From Phycisphaerales bacterium (GTDB taxonomy: Bacteria; Planctomycetota; Phycisphaerae; Phycisphaerales; UBA1924): 61,539 bases of DNA. This document shows positions 36,381 through 44,651 of this stretch, one piece after another. How positions within the stretch are numbered: position 1 is the stretch's first letter; every line of letters starts with the position of its first letter. Where the stretch lies: the NCBI GenBank assembly GCA_020853815.1, contig JADYYE010000128.1:1-61539 (forward strand), read 5' to 3'. The translations under genes were made by a program, and so were the position numbers. The notes under the pieces were generated by a model. It worked only from the letters and a program-made list of their open reading frames with translations, was not told the origin of the DNA and did not search any database.

Positions 36381-37193
36381 TCAGCTGGCCCCGCTGCCCG
36401 GCGGCGCGTCAGAAGCGACGTTCTGGCCGTTCTGGCCGACTGCAGGCGGATTCTCGATCAGCAGTTCCGGGCGGCGTTCCCGCGTCCGCTCGATCATTCG
36501 CTCCAGGCGCCACGCCGCCACTTTGCCGTGGTCGCCAGAGAGGAGCACCTCCGGCACCTCCAACCCCATCCACTCGCGGGGCTTGGTGTAGTGGGGGCAT
36601 TCGAGCAGCCGCCGCTGGGTCGCCACGCCCTTCTTCGTCGCGGGCGGGATCGTCACGCTGGAAAAGCTGTCCGACTTGCTCGAGTCCTCGTCGCCCAGCG
36701 CGCCCGGCAGCAGTCGGATCACCGCGTCCATCAGCACCATCGCCGCCAGCTCGCCGCCCGACAGCACATAGTCGCCCACGCTCACTTCCAGCGGCCGCAG
36801 CCTTTCAATCACTCGCTCATCGATCCCCTCATAGTGTCCCGCGATCAGCAAGAGCCGCGGGCGCTGCGCGAGCGACTCGACCAGTTCCTGCGTGAGCGGC
36901 CTTCCCTGCGGCGTGAGCAGCACGCGCGTCGCTTCCCGCGCGTCCATCGCCTCCACGGCATGAACCGCGTCCCACACCGGCTGGCACATCATCACCATGC
37001 CCGGCCCGCCGCCGAACGGGCGGTCGTCGGTCTTCTGATGCTTGTTCGTGGTGTACGCGCGGATGTCGGTCGCGTGCCATTCGACCAGTCCTGCGGCCCT
37101 GGCGCGAGCGGGGATGCTCACGCCCAGCGCCGCTGGCGCCGCGACCCCGAACATCTCGGGAAAGGTTGTGAGGATGTCGATGCGGAGGGGCAC
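36381..37193 (-). CDS. trmD: tRNA (guanine-N1)-methyltransferase
   Basis: A 270-residue SPOUT methyltransferase making m1G37 in tRNAs. Motifs: RIDILTTFPEMF at the N-terminus, DDRPFGGGPGMVMM, LLIAGHYEGIDERVI and SVGDYVLSGGELAAMVL (the trefoil knot SAM site). The C-terminal domain (CPHYTKPREWMGLEVPEVLLSGD) matches TrmD. The start is a GTG at 37193, giving VPLRIDIL; no good ribosome site is visible. The tail is longer than in E. coli by about 20 residues (Asn/Gly/Ser-rich). Confidence 0.94.
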   Translation of the reverse strand: MPLRIDILTTFPEMFGVAAPAALGVSIPARARAAGLVEWHATDIRAYTTNKHQKTDDRPFGGGPGMVMMCQPVWDAVHAVEAMDAREATRVLLTPQGRPLTQELVESLAQRPRLLLIAGHYEGIDERVIERLRPLEVSVGDYVLSGGELAAMVLMDAVIRLLPGALGDEDSSKSDSFSSVTIPPATKKGVATQRRLLECPHYTKPREWMGLEVPEVLLSGDHGKVAAWRLERMIERTRERRPELLIENPPAVGQNGQNVASDAPPGSGAS

Positions 37194-37295
37194 ATAGGAG
37201 TATTGGCGGGCAAGGCCCCGCCGCACAGTGCGACGAGGCGACCGTTCAATGCCCCGGCGCAACGCCGTAGGCTGGATCGCCTGTAGACTGAGATC

Positions 37296-39479
37296 ATGCG
37301 CCGTCTTTCCTTCGCGTCGCTCACGCTGATTTCCTCCTTCATCGTCAGCCAAGCGGCGGCCCAACCGGAGGGCCAGCACCCGGCTCCAGGCGCGACCGCG
37401 CCATCCGAGGCAGCCACGGCGTCGGTCCTCCGCGCCCGCGAGTTGGCGGCCCAGGTAACGATCACCCGCGACGAGTTCGGGATTCCGCACGCGCACGGCG
37501 TGACGGACGCCGCGGCGGTCTTCGGAGCGATGTTCGCTCGTGCGGAGGACGAGTACTCGCGCATCGAGCAGGCGCACGCCCTTTCGATCGGTCGCGCGGC
37601 ACAGATGCTGGGAGCGGAAGCCCTGTCATGGGATCGCATCGTGCTGTCGTATGAGGTGCCTGAGCTCGCTCGGCGACAGAACGACGAGGCTCCGCCCGAG
37701 GTGCGGGCGCTCACCCAGGCCGCCGCCGACGCGCTGAATTACTACGTCTCGCTTCATCCCGCGGGGTCGTCCGGCGTGATCGAAACGTGGGAGCCGTGGA
37801 TGCTGGTGGCGCGCGAGTATGGCTTTGCGCTCTACCAGGCCCAGAGCGAGGCGCAGCGCGTATACGCCGCGGTCGTTTCCAAGCAGCCAAACCTCACGCC
37901 CAATCCGCCGGCGGCGCCCGACGGCTCAAATGCGTGGGCGATCGCGGGATCGCGCACCGCGTCAGGGCGCGCGATGCTGTATGCCAATCCCCACATCCCC
38001 CTCGACGAGGCCTACGAGCTCCACCTCAGTTCCGATGCAGGCCTCAACATTTCGGGCTCGGTGATGTACGGCGGGGGCATTCTCCCCTCGATCGGTTTCA
38101 ACGAGCGCCTCGGCTGGTCGCTCACTGTCAACTATCCCGACATCGCCGACACCTACGCGATCAAGCTGGGTGTCGACGGCGACGAACTCGCGTACCGCTT
38201 CGGGAATGAGATTCGCCACGCCATCGTGTGGAAGGTGAAGCTCGGCGTGAAGACCGCCGCCGGAATCGAGCCGCAAGAGATATCCCTCGCCAAGGCGCAC
38301 AACGCGCCGATCCTCTTTCAAGCCAGCGGCGTTTCCTACGCGATCCGTGTGGGCGGAATGGAGAACTCGCGAGCGGTCGAGCAGTGGTATCGCATGGCAC
38401 GCGCAACCAACCTCGGTGAGTGGAAGGCGGCGGTCTCGCTGTTCGGGCTCGCGTTCCACAATCTGGTCTACGCGGACGCCGACGGCAACATCGGCTACAT
38501 CTACAACGCCGCGTTCCCGCGCCGCGATCCCGCCCGCGACTACAGCGGCGTGCTTGATGGCTCCGACCCCGCGAACGAGTGGCAAGGGCTGCACACGCTC
38601 GGCGAGATTCCGCAGGTGTGGAACCCCGTGTGCGGCTACGTCATGAACTGCAACTCCTCGCCGCTCTCGGCCGCCGCCGAAGGGCAGAACCCCGATCGCG
38701 CGTCGTTCCCGGCGTACATGATCGGGCACGATCTCACGGACGGGCGAGTCGCGATGTCGCACGATCTGCTCTCGAACGCGAATGGGTGGACGCTCGCGGA
38801 CCTGGAGCGGGCTGCGTTCGACACGCGGGTTTATTCGCTCGACAGTCTGCGAAAGCCGCTGCTCGCGGAGTTCGACAAGCTCGTCGCCGCCGACCCCGCG
38901 AGAGTCGAGCGCGTCGCGCCCGCGGTCGAGGCGATTCGCGCGTGGGATGGTCGAATCACGCTTGATTCGAGCGCGGCTTCTCTCTTCTTGATCTGGGCCG
39001 AGAAGCTCTTCACGCCCGCGTGGTCGTCGCGTCGCGCGCCGGGCGATCTTTCCGCGGCGCTCGCGGAAGTGATGGGGGAGTACGAGCGCGATTTCGGCGA
39101 TTGGCGCGTGGCGTGGGGCGAGATCAACCGCCACCAGCGATTCGACACCAGCGCCGGGCTGGGCGTGAGCGACAGCCGCGAGAGCTTTCCCATCGCGGGC
39201 GGGCACGGGAGCCTTGGCGTCAGCTTCTGCTACCTCGCGCGATCGAACGGCACGAAGCGTCGCTACGGCTACCACGGGAGTTCATACGTCGCCGCGGTCG
39301 AGTTCGCCGATGCGCCCGCGGCCCGCACGATCGTTCCCTTCGGCGCGTCACGCCATCCGGACTCGCCGCACTACGCGGACCAGGCCCCGATCTATGCGTC
39401 CGGCCACCTCAAGCCGGCCCACTTCTCCGCGGCTGATGTGGCGCACGCCAAGCGGCGTGCATACCACCCGGGGGAGTAG
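37296..39479 (+). CDS. penicillin acylase-family N-terminal nucleophile amidohydrolase
   Basis: A 727-residue precursor with a signal peptide (MRRLSFASLTLISSFIVSQA). It processes autocatalytically: the alpha chain (about 55-200) has RDEFGIPHAHGVTDAAAVFG, and the beta chain begins at Ser211 in DGSNAWAI, the nucleophile. HIPL and NFAD-type residues (FNERLGWS, NYPDIAD) fit the aculeacin/acyl-homoserine-lactone acylase branch. It may cut acyl amides or quorum signals; the substrate is not inferable. It is divergent from trmD and separates trmD-rplS from rpsP. Confidence 0.88.
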   Translation: MRRLSFASLTLISSFIVSQAAAQPEGQHPAPGATAPSEAATASVLRARELAAQVTITRDEFGIPHAHGVTDAAAVFGAMFARAEDEYSRIEQAHALSIGRAAQMLGAEALSWDRIVLSYEVPELARRQNDEAPPEVRALTQAAADALNYYVSLHPAGSSGVIETWEPWMLVAREYGFALYQAQSEAQRVYAAVVSKQPNLTPNPPAAPDGSNAWAIAGSRTASGRAMLYANPHIPLDEAYELHLSSDAGLNISGSVMYGGGILPSIGFNERLGWSLTVNYPDIADTYAIKLGVDGDELAYRFGNEIRHAIVWKVKLGVKTAAGIEPQEISLAKAHNAPILFQASGVSYAIRVGGMENSRAVEQWYRMARATNLGEWKAAVSLFGLAFHNLVYADADGNIGYIYNAAFPRRDPARDYSGVLDGSDPANEWQGLHTLGEIPQVWNPVCGYVMNCNSSPLSAAAEGQNPDRASFPAYMIGHDLTDGRVAMSHDLLSNANGWTLADLERAAFDTRVYSLDSLRKPLLAEFDKLVAADPARVERVAPAVEAIRAWDGRITLDSSAASLFLIWAEKLFTPAWSSRRAPGDLSAALAEVMGEYERDFGDWRVAWGEINRHQRFDTSAGLGVSDSRESFPIAGGHGSLGVSFCYLARSNGTKRRYGYHGSSYVAAVEFADAPAARTIVPFGASRHPDSPHYADQAPIYASGHLKPAHFSAADVAHAKRRAYHPGE

Positions 39480-39522
39480 CGGCCACCACGCGCTGCACAG
39501 GATGTCGGTCTGATCCGGCGGC

Positions 39523-40116
39523 TCATCCGTCCGGCGTGTCGAGGATCGATTGGAGCCGCTGGCCGAGCACGCCCGGATAGCGGGCGGTCCAGCCCTGGTC
39601 GATCAGTCCGACCCCGATAAGATCGCGGAGGTGCGTGCGATCCTTGTCGCGGAACGCCGTGAGCTTGATGCGAACGAGCGATTCGAGGTTGAGCACGCGG
39701 AACGCGCCGAGATCGGCGCTGTCGTCCACGTCGGGATTGGGAGCCGGCTCGCCGGGTTTCACCAGCTCGCCCGCGTACACCAGGTGAACCGCCTGGCTTG
39801 GGCGTGCCTCGTCATGATCGAGAAAGAGATCAAGACTCGCGACCTTGCGGTATACGAACCCGACTGATTCCAGTGCGATTCGCACGCGATCGAGATCGGT
39901 GCGTCGAACGAGCACGTCGACATCCTGCGTGTTCCTCACGGCGGTTTCATCAACCGTGGCGACCCACGCCGCCACGGCATTCCCGCCCACGATCGCGTAG
40001 CGAACGCCGGCGCCCGAGAGCGCCCCAACCGCCAGTTGCAATCGCCTGCGCACTTGCTCCACGGCGTCGACCATCCTCTGCAAGATCGCCGTCGAATCGG
40101 GGAACTTCCGCACCAT
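39523..40116 (-). CDS. nucleotidyltransferase-like protein
   Basis: A 197-residue protein with the MNT/NTase-fold start GVRYAIVGGNAVAAWV (GG-x-A-x-A) and the metal Asp pair in TQDVDVLVRR, followed by a C-terminal helical part (ESLVRIKLTAFRDKDRTHLRDL). This is the pattern of DUF6036/AbiEii-like transferases, some of which are toxins in toxin-antitoxin pairs. No partner gene is adjacent, so an isolated housekeeping or remnant role is as likely. It lies between the acylase and rpsP on the minus strand. Confidence 0.72.
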   Translation of the reverse strand: MVRKFPDSTAILQRMVDAVEQVRRRLQLAVGALSGAGVRYAIVGGNAVAAWVATVDETAVRNTQDVDVLVRRTDLDRVRIALESVGFVYRKVASLDLFLDHDEARPSQAVHLVYAGELVKPGEPAPNPDVDDSADLGAFRVLNLESLVRIKLTAFRDKDRTHLRDLIGVGLIDQGWTARYPGVLGQRLQSILDTPDG

Positions 40117-40166
40117 GGAGGATTCTAGTGAGGCGAGCGCGTTCGCGCCCGCCCGTCCTGCCCAAC

Positions 40167-40198
40167 TCCAAAAACAACAAAGCCCCGTCGCCGGGGCT
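40167..40198 (-). terminator. Rho-independent terminator of rpsP
   Basis: Stem agccccg (40181-40187) with cggggct (40192-40198), 4-base loop. On the minus strand it is followed by tttgttgttttt. It begins 26 bases downstream of the rpsP stop codon, so rpsP is transcribed separately from trmD. Confidence 0.9.
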
Positions 40199-40224
40199 CT
40201 GTGATTCGCTTGCTCGAAGTCGGC

Positions 40225-40575
40225 TCAGGCCTTCTTCTCTTCCTTCTTCTCGCCGGCGAGAGCGGCGGCGGCCTTCTTGGCCTCCACCATCTTGCGGTCC
40301 GCCTCGCGGTCCTTCTCCCACGCAGTCACGTCCACCAGCTTCCGCTTGGCCAGCACGTCGCGGAGGGTCTCGGAGGGCTGAGCGCCGACGGAGATCCAGT
40401 ACTTCACCCGCTCCTCGTTGAGCTCCAGCTGCTTGGCGGGGTCCTTGGCCATCGGGTCGTACCACCCGAGCTGCTCGATCGCGCTGCCATCGCGGCGCGT
40501 CCGCTTGTCCACGGCGTTGATGCGATAGAACGGGCGATTGTGACGGCCGAGACGCTGCAGGCGGATACGAACCAC
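40225..40575 (-). CDS. rpsP: 30S ribosomal protein S16
   Basis: A 116-residue protein. The family core is RIRLQRLGRHNRPFYRINAV, then DGSAIEQLGWYDPM, YWISVGAQPSETLRDVL. The C-terminus is extended and Lys/Ala/Glu-rich (KKAAAALAGEKKEEKKA). The GTG at 40575 is preceded by ggagagttcac; a longer frame exists but has no conservation. It has its own terminator. Unlike the common operon, rimM and trmD do not follow it directly. Confidence 0.95.
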   Translation of the reverse strand: MVRIRLQRLGRHNRPFYRINAVDKRTRRDGSAIEQLGWYDPMAKDPAKQLELNEERVKYWISVGAQPSETLRDVLAKRKLVDVTAWEKDREADRKMVEAKKAAAALAGEKKEEKKA

Positions 40576-40812
40576 GTGAACTCTCCGAATGATCGGGCCA
40601 GAGGCCGGACACGCCGGCCCCATGATCGGGCAAAGGATCAGGCTCAGGAACTCGAACACCCCTCGCCGCGCCACACCGACGCTTCACGAGGGGTGGGAAC
40701 AATAGCCCCAACCCCCGGCACAGACCAGTTCGGGCCCCGGAAGGCCACATTTCCACCCCGGCTTCCGGTATCATCTGCGTCCCATCGCGTCCTTTCTCAC
40801 GCGGAGATTCCC

Positions 40813-41910
40813 ATGAAACGTCGCTCATCCCTAGCCTCGCTCGTCTTGGTCGGTCTATGTGCGGTCCTCGGCGTCGCTTTTCCCGCCGGCTGCGAAGAAA
40901 AATCCGCCCCGACCGACGCGCCCAAGCCCGCCGCACCGACTTCCAAGCCCGAAGCCGAGCCCAGCGACAAGCCGAATGACAAGCCAAGCGGCAAGCCCCT
41001 CCGCGTCGCCCTGGTCCCCAAGGGCACGACCCACGAGTTCTGGAAGTCCATCCACGCCGGCGGCGTGAAGGCCGCCAAGGAATCCGGGAACGTCGAACTC
41101 ACGTTCCGCGGCCCGGAGCGAGAGGACGACCGCGAGCAGCAGGTGTCGCTGGTTCAGAATCTCGTCAGCAGCAAGTACGACGCGATCGTGCTCGCACCGC
41201 TCGACGACAAGGCGCTCGTCGGCCCGGTGAAGGACGCGGCCGCCGCCGGCATCCCCGTCGTCATCATCGATTCCGGGCTCCAGGCCGAGGCGGGCAAGGA
41301 CTTCGTGAGCTTCGTCGCGACCGACAACTACAAGGGCGGCCAGCTTGCGGCCCAGCGCATGGTAAAGTCGCTCGGTGGTGACGCCGCCAAGGGGCGCGTG
41401 CTCATGCTCCGCTATCAGGAGGGCTCCGCGAGCACGGCGCAGCGCGAGCAGGGCTTTGCCGACGAGATCGCCAAGGCCAAGGGCATCACCTTCATCGATC
41501 CGAAGCGGTACGCCGGAGCGACCCGCGCCACGGCACAGGAAGCCGCGGAGCACCTGCTCGCGTCTAACGCCGACTTGCAGGGCGTGTACTGCCCGAACGA
41601 ATCGTCGACGTTTGGCATGCTGCTCGCGCTGCGCTCGCGGAGCCTGGCCGGTAAGGTCAATTTCGTCGGCTTTGACTCGAGCGAAGGGCTCGTGCAGGCG
41701 ATGACGGCCGGCGAGATCGACGCACTCGTCGTTCAGAACCCGATGCGGATGGGATACCTCGGCGTGAAGACCGCGATCGATCACCTGCACGGCGTGAAGG
41801 CCGAAAAATCGATCGACACCGGTTGCGCCCTGGTGACCAAGGAGAACATGGGCACGCCGGAGATGAAGGAACTCCTCGCGCCGGATTTCAAGAAGTACCT
41901 CGGAGAGTGA
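40813..41910 (+). CDS. sugar-type ABC transporter substrate-binding lipoprotein
   Basis: A 365-residue protein. Lipobox with Cys27 (AFPAGC), a Ser/Pro/Lys linker, then a periplasmic-binding-protein fold of the ribose/galactose type (RVALVPKGTTHEFWKSIHAG, DAIVLAPLDDKALVGP, GIPVVIIDSGL, FVATDNYKGGQLAA, VNFVGFDSSEGLVQ). The ATG at 40813 is preceded by ggagattccc. Its partner permease is 190 bases downstream; no ATP-binding subunit is in the window. Confidence 0.9.
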   Translation: MKRRSSLASLVLVGLCAVLGVAFPAGCEEKSAPTDAPKPAAPTSKPEAEPSDKPNDKPSGKPLRVALVPKGTTHEFWKSIHAGGVKAAKESGNVELTFRGPEREDDREQQVSLVQNLVSSKYDAIVLAPLDDKALVGPVKDAAAAGIPVVIIDSGLQAEAGKDFVSFVATDNYKGGQLAAQRMVKSLGGDAAKGRVLMLRYQEGSASTAQREQGFADEIAKAKGITFIDPKRYAGATRATAQEAAEHLLASNADLQGVYCPNESSTFGMLLALRSRSLAGKVNFVGFDSSEGLVQAMTAGEIDALVVQNPMRMGYLGVKTAIDHLHGVKAEKSIDTGCALVTKENMGTPEMKELLAPDFKKYLGE

Positions 41911-42100
41911 CGGGAAAGCGCGGAGCGCAAGCGAGGGTCGTTGGTCAGTGAAGCTCGAAGCACGAGCAAGGGGCCAAGCGTGCCGCCGACTGCGCCACGC
42001 GGCGGAGGCGAGAACTGGTGGCAGGGCGCTTCCCGACGGGCTCTTTCATCGGCACTGAAGGTGTGCGGGTTTCGTGCATGAGGTGGAGCAGGTTTCGGGC

Positions 42101-43123
42101 ATGAGAACTCCCGCCGATGCACACACGCTCGCCACACCCCGCAGCGCCGCGGCCCGCAAGCTCCTCCGCGCCCTTGGCCCGCTGCTGGGCCTTGCCGCGG
42201 TGGTCGTCTTCTTCTGGATCGTCGGGCATCTCACCGGCAAGCCCGACCAGGGCCTTGTTTCCTTCGCCGACATCCGCCTGATCTCGCTCCAGACCGCGAT
42301 CGTTGCCATTGTCGCGATGGGCATGACGCTCGTCATCGCCAGCGGCGGGATTGATCTCTCCGTCGGCTCGGGTGTCGCGCTCGCCAGCGTCGTCTGCGCG
42401 TTGGTTCTGAAGAACGGTCAGCCGACCATTGTCGCGGTGCTCGCCGCCGTCGGCACCGGCCTCTTCTGCGGCGTCTACAACGCCTTCCTCATCACGCTGC
42501 TCCGTCTCCCGCCCTTCATCGCCACGCTCGGCACGCTCGGCGTCTTCCGCGGCGTCGCGATCTGGCTCGCGAGCGGCTCGGTCGTCTCGGCGCCATCAGG
42601 AACCGGCGGCCCGCTCTACTCGATCGTCTCAACATCGCCCACGCCCGCGTGGCTTGTCTTCGCGCCCGCGGTCTGGGGCATGATCGGCGTCGTGGCGATC
42701 ACCGGCCTGGTCATGCACCGCACCGTCTTCGGGCGGCGCGCCGTCGCCATCGGTTCCAACCCCGTCGCCGCGGCGTACGCGGGCATCCCGATGAATCGCG
42801 TGAAGCTCGGCGTGTACGGCGTGCTTGGCCTGTTGGTCGGCGTCGCGGGCGTGCTGCAGTTCGCTCGCCTCACGGTCGGCGACCCGACGGTGCGTGTGGG
42901 GCTCGAGCTCGACGTGATCGCCGCGGTCGTGATCGGGGGCGCCTCGCTCAACGGCGGGCACGCGTCGATCATCGGCACTCTGGTGGGCGCGGTGATGATG
43001 GCCTATCTGCAGAGCCGGTGCGCCGCGCTGGGCTGGCCGAACTATGTGCAGCAGATCATCGTGGGGCACATCATCATCGCCGCTGTCGCGATCGATCAGT
43101 GGCGCTCGCGCCGGGCGGTGTAG
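42101..43123 (+). CDS. ABC transporter permease, ribose type
   Basis: A 340-residue membrane protein of the BPD_transp_2 (RbsC/AraH/XylH) family with about 8-10 helices. Diagnostic is AMGMTLVIASGGIDLSVGS, the EAA-like conserved loop of this family, then RLPPFIATLGTL, GSNPVAAAYAGIPMNRVK and VVIGGASLNGGHASI. The start at 42101 was taken because gcagg precedes it; an in-frame ATG at 42074 also exists. The substrate-binding gene precedes it, and a flavoprotein gene starts 3 bases after it (operon). Confidence 0.9.
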   Translation: MRTPADAHTLATPRSAAARKLLRALGPLLGLAAVVVFFWIVGHLTGKPDQGLVSFADIRLISLQTAIVAIVAMGMTLVIASGGIDLSVGSGVALASVVCALVLKNGQPTIVAVLAAVGTGLFCGVYNAFLITLLRLPPFIATLGTLGVFRGVAIWLASGSVVSAPSGTGGPLYSIVSTSPTPAWLVFAPAVWGMIGVVAITGLVMHRTVFGRRAVAIGSNPVAAAYAGIPMNRVKLGVYGVLGLLVGVAGVLQFARLTVGDPTVRVGLELDVIAAVVIGGASLNGGHASIIGTLVGAVMMAYLQSRCAALGWPNYVQQIIVGHIIIAAVAIDQWRSRRAV

Positions 43124-43126
43124 ATC

Positions 43127-44452
43127 GTGAGCGAGCGGGCGGACATCGCGGTCATTGGCGCGGGCGCCGCGGGGCTCATGGCCGCGATCGCCGCCGGTCG
43201 CGCCGCCATGGAGGCGGGCGCGCGGCTCCGCATCATCGCCCTCGACGGCGCGAAGACGCTCGGCGCCAAGATCCTGGTCGCGGGCGGCGGGCGTTGCAAC
43301 GTCACGCATCACCACGTCGACGAGCGCGCCTACGCGGGCTCGTCCCGCAACTCGATCCGGAACGTGCTCGGGAGGTTCGACGTGCCGCGGACCATCGCGT
43401 TCTTCCGCGAGATCGGCGTGGAACTGAAACAAGAGGACACGGGCAAGCTGTTTCCCACCAGCGACCGCGCCCGAACCGTGCTCGACGCGCTCCTGGGCGA
43501 AGCGCGACGCGTCGGCATCGAGCTTTGGCATCCCTGGCGAGTGGTCAGTGTGCGAGCGATCGAAGGCGGCTTTGAGGTCGGGCGTGAAGACGTGCAGGCC
43601 TGCAGCGAAGTGCGCACGCTGCTGGCTCGTCGCGTCATACTCGCGACGGGCGGGAAGGCGCTGCCGAAATCCGGCTCCGACGGGCATGGCTATTCCATCG
43701 CGAAATCGCTCGGGCACACCATGACGCCGCGGGTTTTCCCGGCCCTCGTGCCGCTCACCACGTCCGACGGGCATTTCCTCCGCGAACTCTCCGGCGTGTC
43801 GGCCCCCGCCGAGGTCATCGTTGCGGGCGCGGGCGCCAAGCCGATCGTGTCGTTCACGAATTCCGTGCTCTTCACCCACTTGGGCCTCTCCGGGCCGGCG
43901 ATTCTCGACGCGTCGCGGTACCTCGCCGACGCTCGCCACGCCGATCCGCAAGCGGCTCTTGTACTCAACTTCGCGCCGGGGTTGTCACCCGCCGACCTCG
44001 ATCGTGCGATCGTGAGTGCCAAGGGGCAAAGCATCGCGCGCTGGCTGGCCGAGTCACTCGAGTTTCGCGCTCGGGTGCCCGGCCACTCCGATCGCGGCCT
44101 GCCCGAGCGACTCTCGCGCGCACTGTGCGATCATGTGAACCTCGATCCGTCGACGCAGGTTCAATCGCTGACGCGGGCGCAGCGCACCGCGATCGTCTCG
44201 GCCGTCACCTCGCTTGCGGTGCCGATCACGGGCGATCGCGGCTTCACGCACGCGGAAGTCACCGCGGGCGGCGTGCCCCTGGGCGAGGTGCGGTTGGACT
44301 CGATGGAAAGCCGGACCACGCCCGGCGTGCATCTGTGCGGCGAGGTCTGCGACGTCGACGGGCGGATCGGCGGCTTCAATTTTCAATGGGCCTGGTCGAG
44401 CGGGCAGGTCGCGGGAAGCGCGGCGGCAAAGGCGATCATCGCACGTACATGA
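43127..44452 (+). CDS. BaiN/HI0933-family NAD(P)/FAD-dependent oxidoreductase
   Basis: A 441-residue flavoprotein. The N-terminal dinucleotide fold is IAVIGAGAAGLMAAI; the family-specific GAKILVAGGGRCNVTH follows, with KLFPTSDRARTVLDAL, RRVILATGGKALPKSG, and the C-terminal CGEVCDVDGRIGGFNFQWAW, GQVAG. BaiN-like proteins reduce enoates in some bacteria, but the role elsewhere is unsettled. GTG start 3 bases after the permease stop, so the gene is cotranscribed. Confidence 0.9.
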   Translation: MSERADIAVIGAGAAGLMAAIAAGRAAMEAGARLRIIALDGAKTLGAKILVAGGGRCNVTHHHVDERAYAGSSRNSIRNVLGRFDVPRTIAFFREIGVELKQEDTGKLFPTSDRARTVLDALLGEARRVGIELWHPWRVVSVRAIEGGFEVGREDVQACSEVRTLLARRVILATGGKALPKSGSDGHGYSIAKSLGHTMTPRVFPALVPLTTSDGHFLRELSGVSAPAEVIVAGAGAKPIVSFTNSVLFTHLGLSGPAILDASRYLADARHADPQAALVLNFAPGLSPADLDRAIVSAKGQSIARWLAESLEFRARVPGHSDRGLPERLSRALCDHVNLDPSTQVQSLTRAQRTAIVSAVTSLAVPITGDRGFTHAEVTAGGVPLGEVRLDSMESRTTPGVHLCGEVCDVDGRIGGFNFQWAWSSGQVAGSAAAKAIIART

Positions 44453-44591
44453 AATAGATCAGCGTCGTCATGCCCGCGAGCGCCGCGAGAACGGCGATCA
44501 GGACGAGCCACGCGCGCCGGTGTCCGAGCGCGGAGACCGACACGAGGTCGGTCCACCAGATGTCGAGGAGTTCCAGGAGCACGTCGAGCAT
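44436..44591 (-). CDS. small single-pass membrane protein
   Basis: A 51-residue protein below usual ORF cut-offs: it starts MLDVLLELLDIWWTDLVSVS, and a basic patch (LGHRRAW) is followed by a membrane helix (LVLIAVLAALAGMTTLIYF). aaaggtgca precedes the ATG at 44591. Its 3' end overlaps the 3' end of the convergent flavoprotein gene by 17 bases. No homologue is recognised. It is supported by the signal-like topology, ribosome site and lack of another gene in this gap. Confidence 0.55.
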   Translation of the reverse strand: MLDVLLELLDIWWTDLVSVSALGHRRAWLVLIAVLAALAGMTTLIYFMYVR

Positions 44592-44651
44592 TGCACCTTT
44601 GTACCGGATTCCGCTCGGCCGGTTTCATGCAGCACTCACTCCTCCGAGCGC

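Noticed and set aside
39523..40116. Toxin-antitoxin or abortive infection locus
   Set aside because: A lone NTase-fold protein without a partner gene does not support it.
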